Shown here piece after piece: positions 17,816 through 27,200 of a DNA stretch of 29,554 nucleotides (the first letter of the stretch is position 1; each line of letters begins with the position of its first letter). Source of the stretch: Flavobacteriaceae bacterium TMED179 (GTDB lineage: Bacteria; Bacteroidota; Bacteroidia; Flavobacteriales; Flavobacteriaceae); assembly GCA_002169865.1 (NCBI GenBank), contig NHIC01000002.1:207-29760 (forward strand), in the 5' to 3' direction. A program made the translations under genes and the position numbers. Under the pieces are notes generated by a model, which was not told the DNA's origin, searched no databases, and saw nothing but the letters and a program-made list of their open reading frames with translations.

Positions 17816-19269
17816 GAAGATTTAAAAGAATAGAACTTACAATGATACTTTTATCTGGGCTGTGGCTTATGGGATGTGGACCAACATCAAAAAAAGAGCA
17901 ACCCCTCAATGTCTTGATGATCAGTATTGATGATTTAAATGACTGGGTGGGAGTATTGGGAACTTATCCCAATGTCAAAACTCCAAACATTGATCGCCTT
18001 GCCAACGAAGGAATATTGTTCACTAATGCCCATTGTCAAGCCCCTATTTGCGGTCCTTCAAGAGCTTCATTACTGTCTGGTCTAAGGCCGTCTACAACTG
18101 GAATTTACGGTCAAATTAAAGATCAAAACCTTAGAAAAGGTAGTACTTTAATGGAGTCAGTACTTTTTTTACCAGAGTATTTTAAAAATAATGGATATAA
18201 AACAATTGGGGTAGGCAAGATTTTTCACAACCACGCCCCCGAGGGAAATTTTGAAGTTTCCGGAGGAAGGATAGCTGGTTTTGGTCCACGTCCAGAAAAA
18301 AGAATTAAATGGAATAAAGAGGGCACCTCTACAGATTGGGGGGCTTATCCACAAGAAGATAGCTTGATGTCTGATTACAATTATGCTCAGTGGACTAAAA
18401 AACAATTAGAGCAAAAACATGATCGCCCTTTTTTTATGGCCGTGGGTTTCATTCGTCCACATGTTCCTTGGCACGCTCCTAAAAAATGGTTTGATCTTTA
18501 CAATCCTGATAAAATTACACTACCATCCTACCTCCCAAATGATTTTGATGACTTGCCTGAAATTTCCAAAAAAGTTGCTTATAAAGCTATGATGCCCACT
18601 ACGGATTGGGCCATCGAAAGCGGAGAATGGAAAAATATTATTCATGCTTATTTGGCTTGTGTTTCTTTTGTAGATTTTCAAGTTGGAATTGTTCTCGATG
18701 CTTTACAAAATAGTATATACAAAAATAATACAATAGTAGTTTTATGGTCAGATCACGGCTATGAATTAGGAGAAAAAGGCTCTTTTGGTAAACAAACTTT
18801 ATGGAGTGAGTCTACCCGTGTACCTTTGATTTTTAAATTACCTGGGGGGAAAGAAAAAATGAAAATACATCAAGCTGTAGAATTATTAGATATTTACCCT
18901 ACTCTTTTAGATTTAACGGGTTTGGATGCAAACCCAGCTAATGAAGGTGAAACTCTTGCGCCATTATTTACTAAGCCTAATAACCTTTCAGCTGTTGCCA
19001 TTACCACCTACGGCAAAAATAATCATAGCATGGTCAATAACCATTACCGTTACATCCTTTACGAGGATGGGTCAGAGGAGTTGTATGATTTACAAATCGA
19101 CCCTGGTGAGCGAAATAATCTTTCACAATCTTTGGCACTGGATCCAGTAAAAAAATCGATGGCTATTCACCTCCCAAGAATCAATGCTGAATGGAAAACT
19201 GAGAGTAATCATACCATCAATGAGTATTTTTTAAAAACTTCAAAACAAAGTAAAAAAAAGAGAAAATGA
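17812..19269 (+). CDS. S1 sulfatase lipoprotein, iduronate-2-sulfatase-like (FGly motif CGPSR)
   Basis: A 485-residue sulfatase of the same broad type as the one at 8963, sharing SIDDLNDWVG, QAPICGPSR, GVGKIFHNH, IRPHVPWHAPKKWFDLY, and SDHGYELGEKGSFGKQT followed by STRVPL. The formylglycine Cys is Cys80. It ends its signal in a lipobox, LMGC, with Cys22 and is therefore probably a membrane-anchored paralogue of a soluble counterpart; residues after the Cys (Gly-Pro-Thr-Ser-Lys-Lys) lack acidic export-signal residues. Uronate 2-O-sulfate is the classical substrate of the group. The ATG overlaps the lyase stop, and the stop overlaps the next ATG, each by four bases. The C-terminus is very lysine-rich. 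Confidence 0.94.
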   Translation: MRRFKRIELTMILLSGLWLMGCGPTSKKEQPLNVLMISIDDLNDWVGVLGTYPNVKTPNIDRLANEGILFTNAHCQAPICGPSRASLLSGLRPSTTGIYGQIKDQNLRKGSTLMESVLFLPEYFKNNGYKTIGVGKIFHNHAPEGNFEVSGGRIAGFGPRPEKRIKWNKEGTSTDWGAYPQEDSLMSDYNYAQWTKKQLEQKHDRPFFMAVGFIRPHVPWHAPKKWFDLYNPDKITLPSYLPNDFDDLPEISKKVAYKAMMPTTDWAIESGEWKNIIHAYLACVSFVDFQVGIVLDALQNSIYKNNTIVVLWSDHGYELGEKGSFGKQTLWSESTRVPLIFKLPGGKEKMKIHQAVELLDIYPTLLDLTGLDANPANEGETLAPLFTKPNNLSAVAITTYGKNNHSMVNNHYRYILYEDGSEELYDLQIDPGERNNLSQSLALDPVKKSMAIHLPRINAEWKTESNHTINEYFLKTSKQSKKKRK

Positions 19270-20750
19270 GATTCGATCTACTCCATTTAAATCTGAATTC
19301 ATTTCTGTATCTACTGATTATGATTCCGATTGAATTGATTTCACAGACAACTGAACATGGAGGGCCATATCTAGCTACAGGGATTAGAATTGGAGATGTT
19401 TCTCAAACCGAGGCCATTATTTGGACTCGCTTGACCCTCAATAAAAAAAGGGTTGACAATGCTCCACAACCCATAGCACTATATACTGATTCAGAGACAG
19501 GAAAAAAACACACCAGAAAGACACGAAAAGATAAAAATGGAATGATTTATTTTCCTCAGGGATATGATATTAAAACTATTGAGGGGGCAGTTCCGGGTAG
19601 AAATGGACAGGTAAGGTTACAGTTCAGGTCAGAGGGGAATAGAACTTGGCAGGTTACTCCTTGGGAGGCGGTTGATCCCAAAGCCAATTTCAGCAAGAAG
19701 TTTATTCTAAGTGGCCTTGAATCTGGAAAGACATATAACTTAGTGGTTGAAGCCCGAGCTGATCAATGGGGAATTATTACAGCCACTATGAATGGAAAAT
19801 TCAAAACTCCTCCAGATGCACAAACTTCAAAAAAAATACTCTTCGCCGCTAGTACTTGTCAAGGATACCCTCATCAAGACCATCCTGGTGGTTATAAAAT
19901 TTATCCCTTTTTAGAAAGTCTTGACCTTGATTTCTTTGTCCACGCGGGTGATATTATCTATTATGATAATACGGCCAAAAATAAAGCAATGGCCTATCAT
20001 AACTGGAATAGAATGTTTAGTTTGCCGACTAACAAATCATTTCATGCACAAGTGACTAGTTATTTCGAAAAAGACGATCATGATACTTGGTTTAATGATA
20101 GTTATCGAGGTATTGAAACGTCTTTTATGGGTGAATTCACTTTTGATCAGGGATTAGAAGTTTTTCGTCAGGAAATGCCCATCAAAGATAAGACCTACAG
20201 AACCTTCCGTTGGGGTAGGGATTTACAAATTTGGTTGGTTGAGGGAAGGGATTATCGAAGCCCCAATACGATGCCAGATGGACCAGATAAGACTATATGG
20301 GGTAAGGAACAGTTAGAATGGTTTAAAAGGACTGTTAGAGAATCGGATGCTACTTTTAAATTATTGATCAGTCCAACCCCGGTAATAGGTCCAGACAGAA
20401 GTACCAAAAAGGATAACCATTCCAATAAAGGGTTTTATTATGAGGGGGAACAGATACGGAAATTCATCTCAAAACAATCTAATATGTACGTGATTTGTGG
20501 GGATCGGCATTGGCAATACATTTCAAAGGATCCAAAATATGGAATTGTAGAGTTTTCGATAGGATCCAATAGTAATGCACATTCTGGAGGTTGGAATCAA
20601 GATGATTTAAGGCCCGAACATTTGTACTTAAATGTAATAGGTGGAGTTATGACTGTTTCCATCGATCCAGCCAATGGTGGAATTATATCTGTAAAACATT
20701 ACAGTGTTGAAGGTGTTAAATTGAATGAATTCAAATCTTTAGCAAAGTGA
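19266..20750 (+). CDS. PhoD-like metallophosphatase/phosphodiesterase
   Basis: A 494-residue exported protein of the alkaline phosphatase D family. After a signal peptide ending near 'ELISQ', an N-terminal Ig-like region carries the family hallmark 'TGIRIGDVSQTEAIIWTR' (~residues 38-55). The metallophosphatase domain (~195-470) shows Cys198 in STCQGY, HAGD229IIYYD, KDDHD (270-273) and CGD413RHW. These correspond to the iron- and calcium-binding residues of PhoD enzymes, which hydrolyse phosphate mono- or diesters. It lies between two sulfatases with four-base overlaps on both sides, so it is cotranscribed and presumably works on the same glycan, perhaps removing phosphate or a phosphodiester-linked group. 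Phosphate scavenging is less likely given this context. Activity on other ester substituents is possible and untested. Confidence 0.87.
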   Translation: MRFDLLHLNLNSFLYLLIMIPIELISQTTEHGGPYLATGIRIGDVSQTEAIIWTRLTLNKKRVDNAPQPIALYTDSETGKKHTRKTRKDKNGMIYFPQGYDIKTIEGAVPGRNGQVRLQFRSEGNRTWQVTPWEAVDPKANFSKKFILSGLESGKTYNLVVEARADQWGIITATMNGKFKTPPDAQTSKKILFAASTCQGYPHQDHPGGYKIYPFLESLDLDFFVHAGDIIYYDNTAKNKAMAYHNWNRMFSLPTNKSFHAQVTSYFEKDDHDTWFNDSYRGIETSFMGEFTFDQGLEVFRQEMPIKDKTYRTFRWGRDLQIWLVEGRDYRSPNTMPDGPDKTIWGKEQLEWFKRTVRESDATFKLLISPTPVIGPDRSTKKDNHSNKGFYYEGEQIRKFISKQSNMYVICGDRHWQYISKDPKYGIVEFSIGSNSNAHSGGWNQDDLRPEHLYLNVIGGVMTVSIDPANGGIISVKHYSVEGVKLNEFKSLAK

Positions 20751-22246
20751 TCAAAAGAAAATATTTTTTAATACTTGGTTTGATCCTTTTTTTAGGCTGC
20801 CTGCCACAAAAAAAATCTATCAAAAATTCTCCTAATATTATCTATATTTTGGCGGATGATTTAGGCTATGGCGATTTGTCCATTTATAATCAGGCTTCAA
20901 AAATAAAAACACCTCATCTAGATCAATTGGCCTTCGAGGGAATGCGTTTTACAGACATGCACTCCACCTCTTCTGTTTGTACTCCAACACGATACAGTAT
21001 TCTTACTGGAGAATATGCATGGAGAACTCCCCTAAAATCAGGAGTCCTATGGAGTTATGGTCCCTTGATGATTCCCGAAGAAAAGGAGACAGTGGCCAAA
21101 CTTTTACAAAGAAATGATTATCAAACAGCCGTGGTGGGGAAGTGGCACTTGGGCTTAGATTGGCAACTTAAGTCAAATTTCACTGAGAATCAGATCATCA
21201 GAAAAGAAACAGGCATAATATCCGATTATGATGAGGAAATCATAGACTTTTCTAAAAATCCTACCAGGGGTCCGAGTAATGTTGGATTTGATTACAGTTT
21301 TATTTTACCTGCCTCGCTCGATATTCCTCCTTATGTTTATTTGGAAAATGAAAAATTTACACAACCTATTAAAAATTATACTGATGGCAGTAATTTGGAA
21401 GGTGATAAAGATTATGATTTCTGGCGTCCAGGACCTATGGCGAAGGGTTTTGATTTTTACGAGGTGCTGCCAACTTTTATGCAAAAAGCAAAAAATTATA
21501 TCAATCAAGCTTCAAAGAAAAATCATCCTTTTTTTCTCTACCTTTCATTGGCAGCCCCACACACACCATGGGTCCCTAATAAAAATCATCGCGGAGAATC
21601 CGATGCGGGTATGTATGGAGAATTTGTTCAAATGGTTGACGATCAAGTTGGCCAACTACTTCAATATATTGAATCACAGGGTATTTCTGAAGAAACCATA
21701 GTAATTTTTACAAGTGATAACGGACCCTATTGGAAGTCCCACCACATAGAAAAATATAATCATAAAGCTGCAGCAGATTTGAGAGGTATGAAAGGTGATA
21801 TATATGAAGCGGGACATCGTGTTCCTTTTATTGTAAAATGGCCAGGAAAAGTCAGTGCTAGTAGTTCAGCTCAAGGAGTTAATTCCTTGGCTAATTTTTA
21901 TTCTACCGTAGCCGATTTATTGGGTGAAGACTCTAGAGTATTTGACAGCTATAGCTTATTTGACGAATTGACTGAAAAACAAAATAAGATAGAAATTAAT
22001 CCAATTATTCATCACAGTTCAGAGGGACACTTTGCCCTTCGTTATGGGGATTGGAAAATGATAGAAAAAAGAGGTTCTGGGGGGTTTACCCCTCCTTCAT
22101 CAGGCCCCACGCCAAAAGGGGAAAAGGAAGAAAGACTATTTAACCTTAAAGATGACCCCTCAGAAAAAATAAATCTTTCACAAAAATTTCCCCAACAGCT
22201 TGAAAAAATGATTCGAAAACTAGATTCCATAAGAATAATTCATTAA
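20747..22246 (+). CDS. S1-family sulfatase lipoprotein (FGly motif CTPTR)
   Basis: A 499-residue arylsulfatase-like lipoprotein. The start is GTG within a GTGA junction that overlaps the stop of the PhoD-like gene. From there the protein has basic residues, a hydrophobic stretch and a lipobox, LFLGC, with Cys18. Motifs are LADDLGYGDLSIYN, the formylglycine site Cys78-Thr-Pro-Thr-Arg, TGEYAWRTPLKSGVLW, VGKWHLGLDW, APHTPW and TSDNGPYWKSHH. The 'YAWR..L..GVL' block after the active site resembles the S1_15-type galactose/GalNAc-6-sulfatase branch, a resemblance by pattern only. A proline/glycine-rich stretch (GGFTPPSSGPTPKG, encoded near 22078-22122) near the C-terminus is a likely surface loop. 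Confidence 0.94.
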   Translation: MIKRKYFLILGLILFLGCLPQKKSIKNSPNIIYILADDLGYGDLSIYNQASKIKTPHLDQLAFEGMRFTDMHSTSSVCTPTRYSILTGEYAWRTPLKSGVLWSYGPLMIPEEKETVAKLLQRNDYQTAVVGKWHLGLDWQLKSNFTENQIIRKETGIISDYDEEIIDFSKNPTRGPSNVGFDYSFILPASLDIPPYVYLENEKFTQPIKNYTDGSNLEGDKDYDFWRPGPMAKGFDFYEVLPTFMQKAKNYINQASKKNHPFFLYLSLAAPHTPWVPNKNHRGESDAGMYGEFVQMVDDQVGQLLQYIESQGISEETIVIFTSDNGPYWKSHHIEKYNHKAAADLRGMKGDIYEAGHRVPFIVKWPGKVSASSSAQGVNSLANFYSTVADLLGEDSRVFDSYSLFDELTEKQNKIEINPIIHHSSEGHFALRYGDWKMIEKRGSGGFTPPSSGPTPKGEKEERLFNLKDDPSEKINLSQKFPQQLEKMIRKLDSIRIIH

Positions 22247-22256
22247 AATTAAAGGT

Positions 22257-23822
22257 GTGAAATATATAATTAAAAAAAATCATTTATTAATCTTAGGGGT
22301 GGTTATTGCCATTTTATCATGTAATATTCCATCAAAGAGTGTTCTAAAGAGACCAAACATTCTAATAGCTATTGCTGACGATCATTCATACCCGCATACG
22401 AGTATTTATGGTTTTGCTGAAACTCAAACTCCTGGTTTTGATTTTGTTGCCCAAAATGGTGTCTTATTTCACAATGCTTTTGTGGCTGCACCACAATGTA
22501 GTCCATCACGAGCCGCTATATTAACAGGAAAAAATATTTGGGAACTCGAGGAGGCGGGAACACATGCGAGTAATTTTCCCAAAAAATTTAAGGTATTCAC
22601 TGAGGTATTGGCGGAGCAGGGTTATTTTGTTGGCTATACAGGAAAACCTTGGGCTCCAGGAAATTGGCAAATAAATGGAAGGAAGTTAAATCCTGTGGGG
22701 AGGGAGTTCAACAAACATCAATTAAAACATCCCCCTACAAAAGGTATTAGGGCAAATAACTATATAGAAAATTTTAAAGATTTTTTTAGTCAAAAAGATG
22801 AGGGAAGTCCCTTTGTTTTTTGGTATGGTGCACACGAACCGCACAGAGTATATGAATACAAAACAGGTGTAAAATCAGGAAAAAACATAGAGTCGGTTCA
22901 AGTCCCGCAGTTTTTACCTGACACGGAAGTAGTCCGAAATGATGTTTTGGACTATATTTTAGAAATAGAGCATTTCGATAATCACCTCCATCTTATGATA
23001 AACTTTTTAAAAGAAATAGGGGAGCTTGATAATACTTTTATTATGGTTACGGCTGATAATGGCATGCCTTTTCCCTATGCCAAAGCTAATGTACAAGAGT
23101 TTGGAACCCATGTGCCACTGGCTATTACATTGCCAAATGGAATAAAAAGAAAAGAAGTCTATGATCCTGTCGCATTGATAGATTTAGCCCCTACATTTAT
23201 GGAACTTTTGGGCTTGTCTGATGCTATGAATACTACTGGAAAGAGCTTAATGCCTGTCTTAGAGCAAGATCATCATTTTCAGCATAGGGAATATGTGCTT
23301 ACTGGTAGAGAACGACATACCCACGCCAGACCTGATAATTTGGGATATCCAGCACGGGCCATTAGAACACAAGAATTTCTATATGTATATCATTTTGAAT
23401 CTGATCGTTGGCCTCAAGGTGATCCCGTTCCACAAAACCCAGAAAATGATCAAAGGAATAAAGTAGCTGGATTCAAATCGCTTTATCCAGGTTACCATGA
23501 TGTTGATCAATCTCCCTCAAAAGATGAGGTAATGGCGATTGCACAATCTAACTATTTTGAGTTGGCTTTTGCAAAAAGACCCCAAGAACAATTGTATGAC
23601 ATTAAAAATGATCCCTATTGTACCCAAAATATAGCTATTCTTCCAGAGTACAAAGAAGTTATCAATAAACTCAAGCAACAGCTGATGAATGATTTAATGG
23701 AGCAAGGTGACCCAAGGGTGTCTGGCAATCCTATATTTGATAGTTATCCCCGCTATTCAACTATGCGGAATTTTAGCGGATTCAACCAAAGGGGGGTCTA
23801 TAATCCAGACTTTTCAAAATAA
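22257..23822 (+). CDS. S1 sulfatase lipoprotein, N-sulfoglucosamine sulfohydrolase-like (FGly motif CSPSR)
   Basis: A 521-residue sulfatase resembling sulfamidase (S1_8-like). The start is GTG, 10 bases after the previous stop, and opens a lipoprotein signal with lipobox ILSC (Cys22). Motifs are IADDHSYPHTSIYG, the formylglycine site Cys81-Ser-Pro-Ser-Arg, NIWELEEAGTHASNFP, and GYTGKPWAPGNW in the place where most S1 enzymes have GKWHLG. WYGAHEPHR and TADNGMPFP follow. The E..GTHASNFP block and the GKPWAPG form are what I associate with heparan N-sulfatase relatives, which release sulfate from glucosamine nitrogen; bacterial members also include O-sulfatases, so N-sulfate is only a suggestion. 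It is the last gene of the 14-gene run and is followed by a 404-base gap. Confidence 0.93.
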   Translation: MKYIIKKNHLLILGVVIAILSCNIPSKSVLKRPNILIAIADDHSYPHTSIYGFAETQTPGFDFVAQNGVLFHNAFVAAPQCSPSRAAILTGKNIWELEEAGTHASNFPKKFKVFTEVLAEQGYFVGYTGKPWAPGNWQINGRKLNPVGREFNKHQLKHPPTKGIRANNYIENFKDFFSQKDEGSPFVFWYGAHEPHRVYEYKTGVKSGKNIESVQVPQFLPDTEVVRNDVLDYILEIEHFDNHLHLMINFLKEIGELDNTFIMVTADNGMPFPYAKANVQEFGTHVPLAITLPNGIKRKEVYDPVALIDLAPTFMELLGLSDAMNTTGKSLMPVLEQDHHFQHREYVLTGRERHTHARPDNLGYPARAIRTQEFLYVYHFESDRWPQGDPVPQNPENDQRNKVAGFKSLYPGYHDVDQSPSKDEVMAIAQSNYFELAFAKRPQEQLYDIKNDPYCTQNIAILPEYKEVINKLKQQLMNDLMEQGDPRVSGNPIFDSYPRYSTMRNFSGFNQRGVYNPDFSK

Positions 23823-23973
23823 GTATTATCAAAATATCCCAGTTTTATAAAATAAATCTAATTCGGACGATTTTCATAATTTATTTAAAACATAATAGTA
23901 ACGATATAATCAGACTCCTTTTTAAATAAACTTAATTCCACACATTTTTGAGTATCTAATAGAATTTTGTTAA

Positions 23974-24004
23974 AATCAATAATAGCATATATATGCTGAT
24001 TATT
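23974..24004. repeat. Inverted repeat, possible terminator or operator
   Basis: AGCATATATATGCT (23984-23997) is a perfect 14-base palindrome. It is flanked by AATAAT (23978-23983) and ATTATT (23999-24004), which extend the stem by six pairs past a single bulged G at 23998. Only a weak T-rich stretch follows. It could end the sulfatase transcript, about 155 bases after its last stop, or be a protein-binding site. Confidence 0.5.
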
Positions 24005-24050
24005 TCTTAAGACTCCTGCTTACGCATAAAATCTGGGAAACTCTTGATAT

Positions 24051-24058
24051 TAACTTTG
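24051..24058 (+). promoter_or_regulatory. Candidate Bacteroidota -7 promoter element for susC
   Basis: TAACTTTG matches the Bacteroidota -7 consensus TAnnTTTG exactly. No good TTG -33 box stands about 19 bases upstream, so the call is weak. If used, the susC transcript would have a leader of roughly 160 bases. Confidence 0.3.
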
Positions 24059-24170
24059 AATTTGAACCATAAAACAATTTTACATTTAAATAGTTTTTAA
24101 TTTAACAAATAAAAAAAAAAGCAAATTTTTAGTTTATTTTAACATTATTAATATATTGCACTATAAAGTG

Positions 24171-24185
24171 TGCGTACACGACGCA
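24171..24185. promoter_or_regulatory. GC-rich inverted repeat, candidate operator upstream of susC
   Basis: TGCGT and ACGCA arms are separated by ACACG. This is a compact GC-rich island within otherwise nearly pure A/T sequence, 41 bases before the susC ATG. Its position suits a regulator-binding site or a structured leader element. The arms are only five bases long, so chance is possible. Confidence 0.3.
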
Positions 24186-24226
24186 AGTTTATAAAAAAAA
24201 TTATTGTTAACTAAATTAATTAAAGT

Positions 24227-27200
24227 ATGAATTCTATTTACTTGGGTAATTTAAAATCCCATGGAAAATCACTTTCACTTTTTAAGAAAAGTATTTTAAG
24301 TGTATTGTTCTTAGTGGGTTCATTTGTTACTGCACAGCAGTCTGTTGGCGGAACTGTAGTAGATCCTGCAGGTGTTCCGTTACCAGGTGTAAATGTTGTT
24401 ATCAAAGGAACCGATACTGGAACTTCATCCGATTTTGATGGAAACTTCACAATTGAAGCATCTGATACTGATGTATTGATTTTTTCTTTTGTCGGTTTTA
24501 AAGATCAAGAAGTTTCGGTTGGAGATACCACATCTTTCAATATTTCACTCGAGGAAGAAGCAAGTTTTCTCGACGAAATTATTGTAACTGGTTATGGTAC
24601 TCAAACTAGAAGAGAAGTTACCGCATCAATTATCAAGGTCGACTCTGAAACGATTGAGAGAGTAGCTGCTGGAAGTAGTATCGATGCTATTAAAGGTCAA
24701 GTTGCCGGAGTGGATATTACTGCTTCTGGTGGAAGACCAGGACAGAGTCCACAGGTGCGAATTAGAGGAAGAAGATCTATTTCTGCCTCCAATGATCCGC
24801 TTTATGTTGTTGATGGGATACCGGTAACAAGTAGTGTTGATGGTGGTGCAATTTTTGATATTGCTCCTCAAGACATTGAATCTATGGAAATACTAAAAGA
24901 TGCGGCAGCAACTGCAATTTATGGTTCACGAGGTGCAAATGGTGTAATTATTATTACTACTAAAAGAGGTAAACAAGGAGAGAAAACACAAGTTAGTTAC
25001 TCTGGTTACTATGGTACAACAGAAGTTCTCAATGTTCCAGACATGATGAACGGTGAGCAATATAAACAAATGAGAGCTGAAGCCTTTAGAAAAAATTCTG
25101 CAGGTGAATTTATGTACGATGGAAATGTTGAGACTGATAACTACGTTTTATTTGACGGAGAACAAGCCCTTGTAGATAATTATAATGCAGGTGCTGATTT
25201 TGATTATATCGATGCAGTTTTACAAAATGGTTCTCAGCAAATGCATAATATTTCTGCTCGAGGTGGAACTGAGAAAACAGCTTACAACGCCTCCATAGGT
25301 TATTTTTTAGAAGAAGGTGTTGTACCTGGAATGGATTATGAAAGAATGAATGCTAGAATTAATCTCGATCATAGAATAAATGATATGTTTAAGTTTGGTA
25401 TGTCTACCACGCTTACTCAGGCTACCTATAACTATGGTTCTAATGCTGTAATGAATGAGGCTCTAAGACAGCTTCCATTAGGTAGACCTTATTTGGATGA
25501 TGGTGTTACACCAAGGATGTTTACGTGGAATGACGGTATTGCCACCAACCCACTTGCAGAAATTGTTCCTGGAGCATACATAGACGAAAGATTGTCTACT
25601 AGGTTATTTGTTCCTACATATCTTCAAGTTAATTTAAATTCTGATTTAACATTTACGTCAACTTTTGGTCCTGACCTTCGTTTTGTAAGAAGAGGTGAGT
25701 TCAGAGGTGCTGCTACAAACGATAATCGCTTGGGACCTGCAGATGCCGAAACTGAATCTGTAAGAGAGCAAGGTTTTACTTTAGAAAACCTTTTGACATA
25801 TAATAAAGAATTGGGTCCAGGTACATTAAAAGTTACCTTACTTCAATCTATTCAAGAGTTTACTAGAGAAGCTGGTAAAGCTGAGGTTCAAAACTTACCC
25901 TTTGAATCCCAACTTTGGTATAACATCGGAACCGCAGCAGTTAAAGGTAACTTGAGTTCCTCTCTATCAGAATGGCAATTACAGTCATATATGGGTCGTG
26001 TAAACTATGATATTAACGGAAAATATTTATTCCAAGCTTCAATGAGAGGTGATGGATCCTCAAGATTATCTGAAGGAAATAAATGGGCATATTTCCCAGG
26101 TGTTTCTGTTGGATGGAGAATTAATGAGGAAAGCTTTATGGAAAATGCTCCTTTTGACGAATTAAAACTTCGTTTATCTTATGGAGAAGTAGGAAATACA
26201 GCAATTTCTCCATATCAAACGCAGGGTGGTCTTGCTCGGACCGTATATTCTTGGGGAGGCACAAATGCATATGGATATGCATTAAGTGATATTCCAAATG
26301 CAGAGCTTGGTTGGGAGATTTCTAAAACACTTGATTTTGGTTTTGACTATTCACTTATGAACGGGAACATCACAGGTAGTTTTGATTTATATCAAACAAA
26401 AACTAGTGATTTGATTTTGGCAAGGAACCTTCCTTGGACATCTGGTTACGAAAGTGTTTTCCAAAACGTTGGGTCAACTGAGACCAATGGTATTGAATTT
26501 GGAATTAATGCAGTAATTATTGATAACCCTGAAGGCTTTAGTTTTGATGTAAATATGAATATTTCAAGCTACGAAGAAAAGATTACTGAATTGGCGTTAA
26601 AAGATGCTGATGGTAATCCTGCAGATGATGTTGGAAACGAGTGGTTCATTGGTCAACCAGTTAGAGTATTCTATGACTATCAATATGGTGGTATTTATCA
26701 GTTAAGTGAAGCCGCTCTTGCTCAAAGCCTTGAGAGTAAACTACCAGGAGAGATCAGAAGAGCTGATACTAATGGTGACTCCCAAATTACTCCAGCGGAC
26801 AGAGTAGTTCTTGGTTCTGATGTTCCAGACTATTTTGGTGGTTTGACAACAAACTTTAGCTACGGAAATTGGGACTTAAGTGCTTTTTTCTACTTTAAAC
26901 AAGGTCAAATGATAGAAAGTAACTTCCATAGAAGTAATAATACACTACAAGGAAGATATAATAACATGAACCTTGATTACTGGACACCTAATAACCCAGG
27001 AGGGTATTATCCAAGACCTAATATTGGTAATGAAGGAGCTGTGGATGGAGGTTTGATGGTCTATTTCGATGGAAGTTATGTTAAACTTAGAAACTTAACT
27101 TTAGGTCATAATTTTGACCCTGAAGTTGCTTCAAGTCTTGGTTTGAGTAGACTTAGAGCATATATTCAAGGTCAAAACTTATGGTTTAGTTCTGATTACG

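Larger units (their letters stand above)
23823..24226 (+). other. 404-base regulatory gap between the sulfatase operon and the second susC
   Basis: No gene is visible here. The stretch is very AT-rich. It holds a long inverted repeat (23974-24004), a candidate promoter -7 element (24051-24058) and a short GC-rich inverted repeat (24171-24185) close to the susC start. No classic hairpin followed by a T run is present directly after the sulfatase stop. The length and content suggest that susC has its own promoter and a long untranslated leader. Confidence 0.6.

Noticed and set aside
21279..21701. 140-codon open frame on the + strand inside a sulfatase gene
   Set aside because: It is wholly inside the conserved sulfatase at 20747-22246 in another frame, and its translation is low-complexity Ile/Leu/Lys with no recognisable motif.
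23823..24226. Possible small RNA or riboswitch in the 404-base gap
   Set aside because: Nothing beyond two inverted repeats is visible, and no known riboswitch core or tRNA-like fold was recognised.
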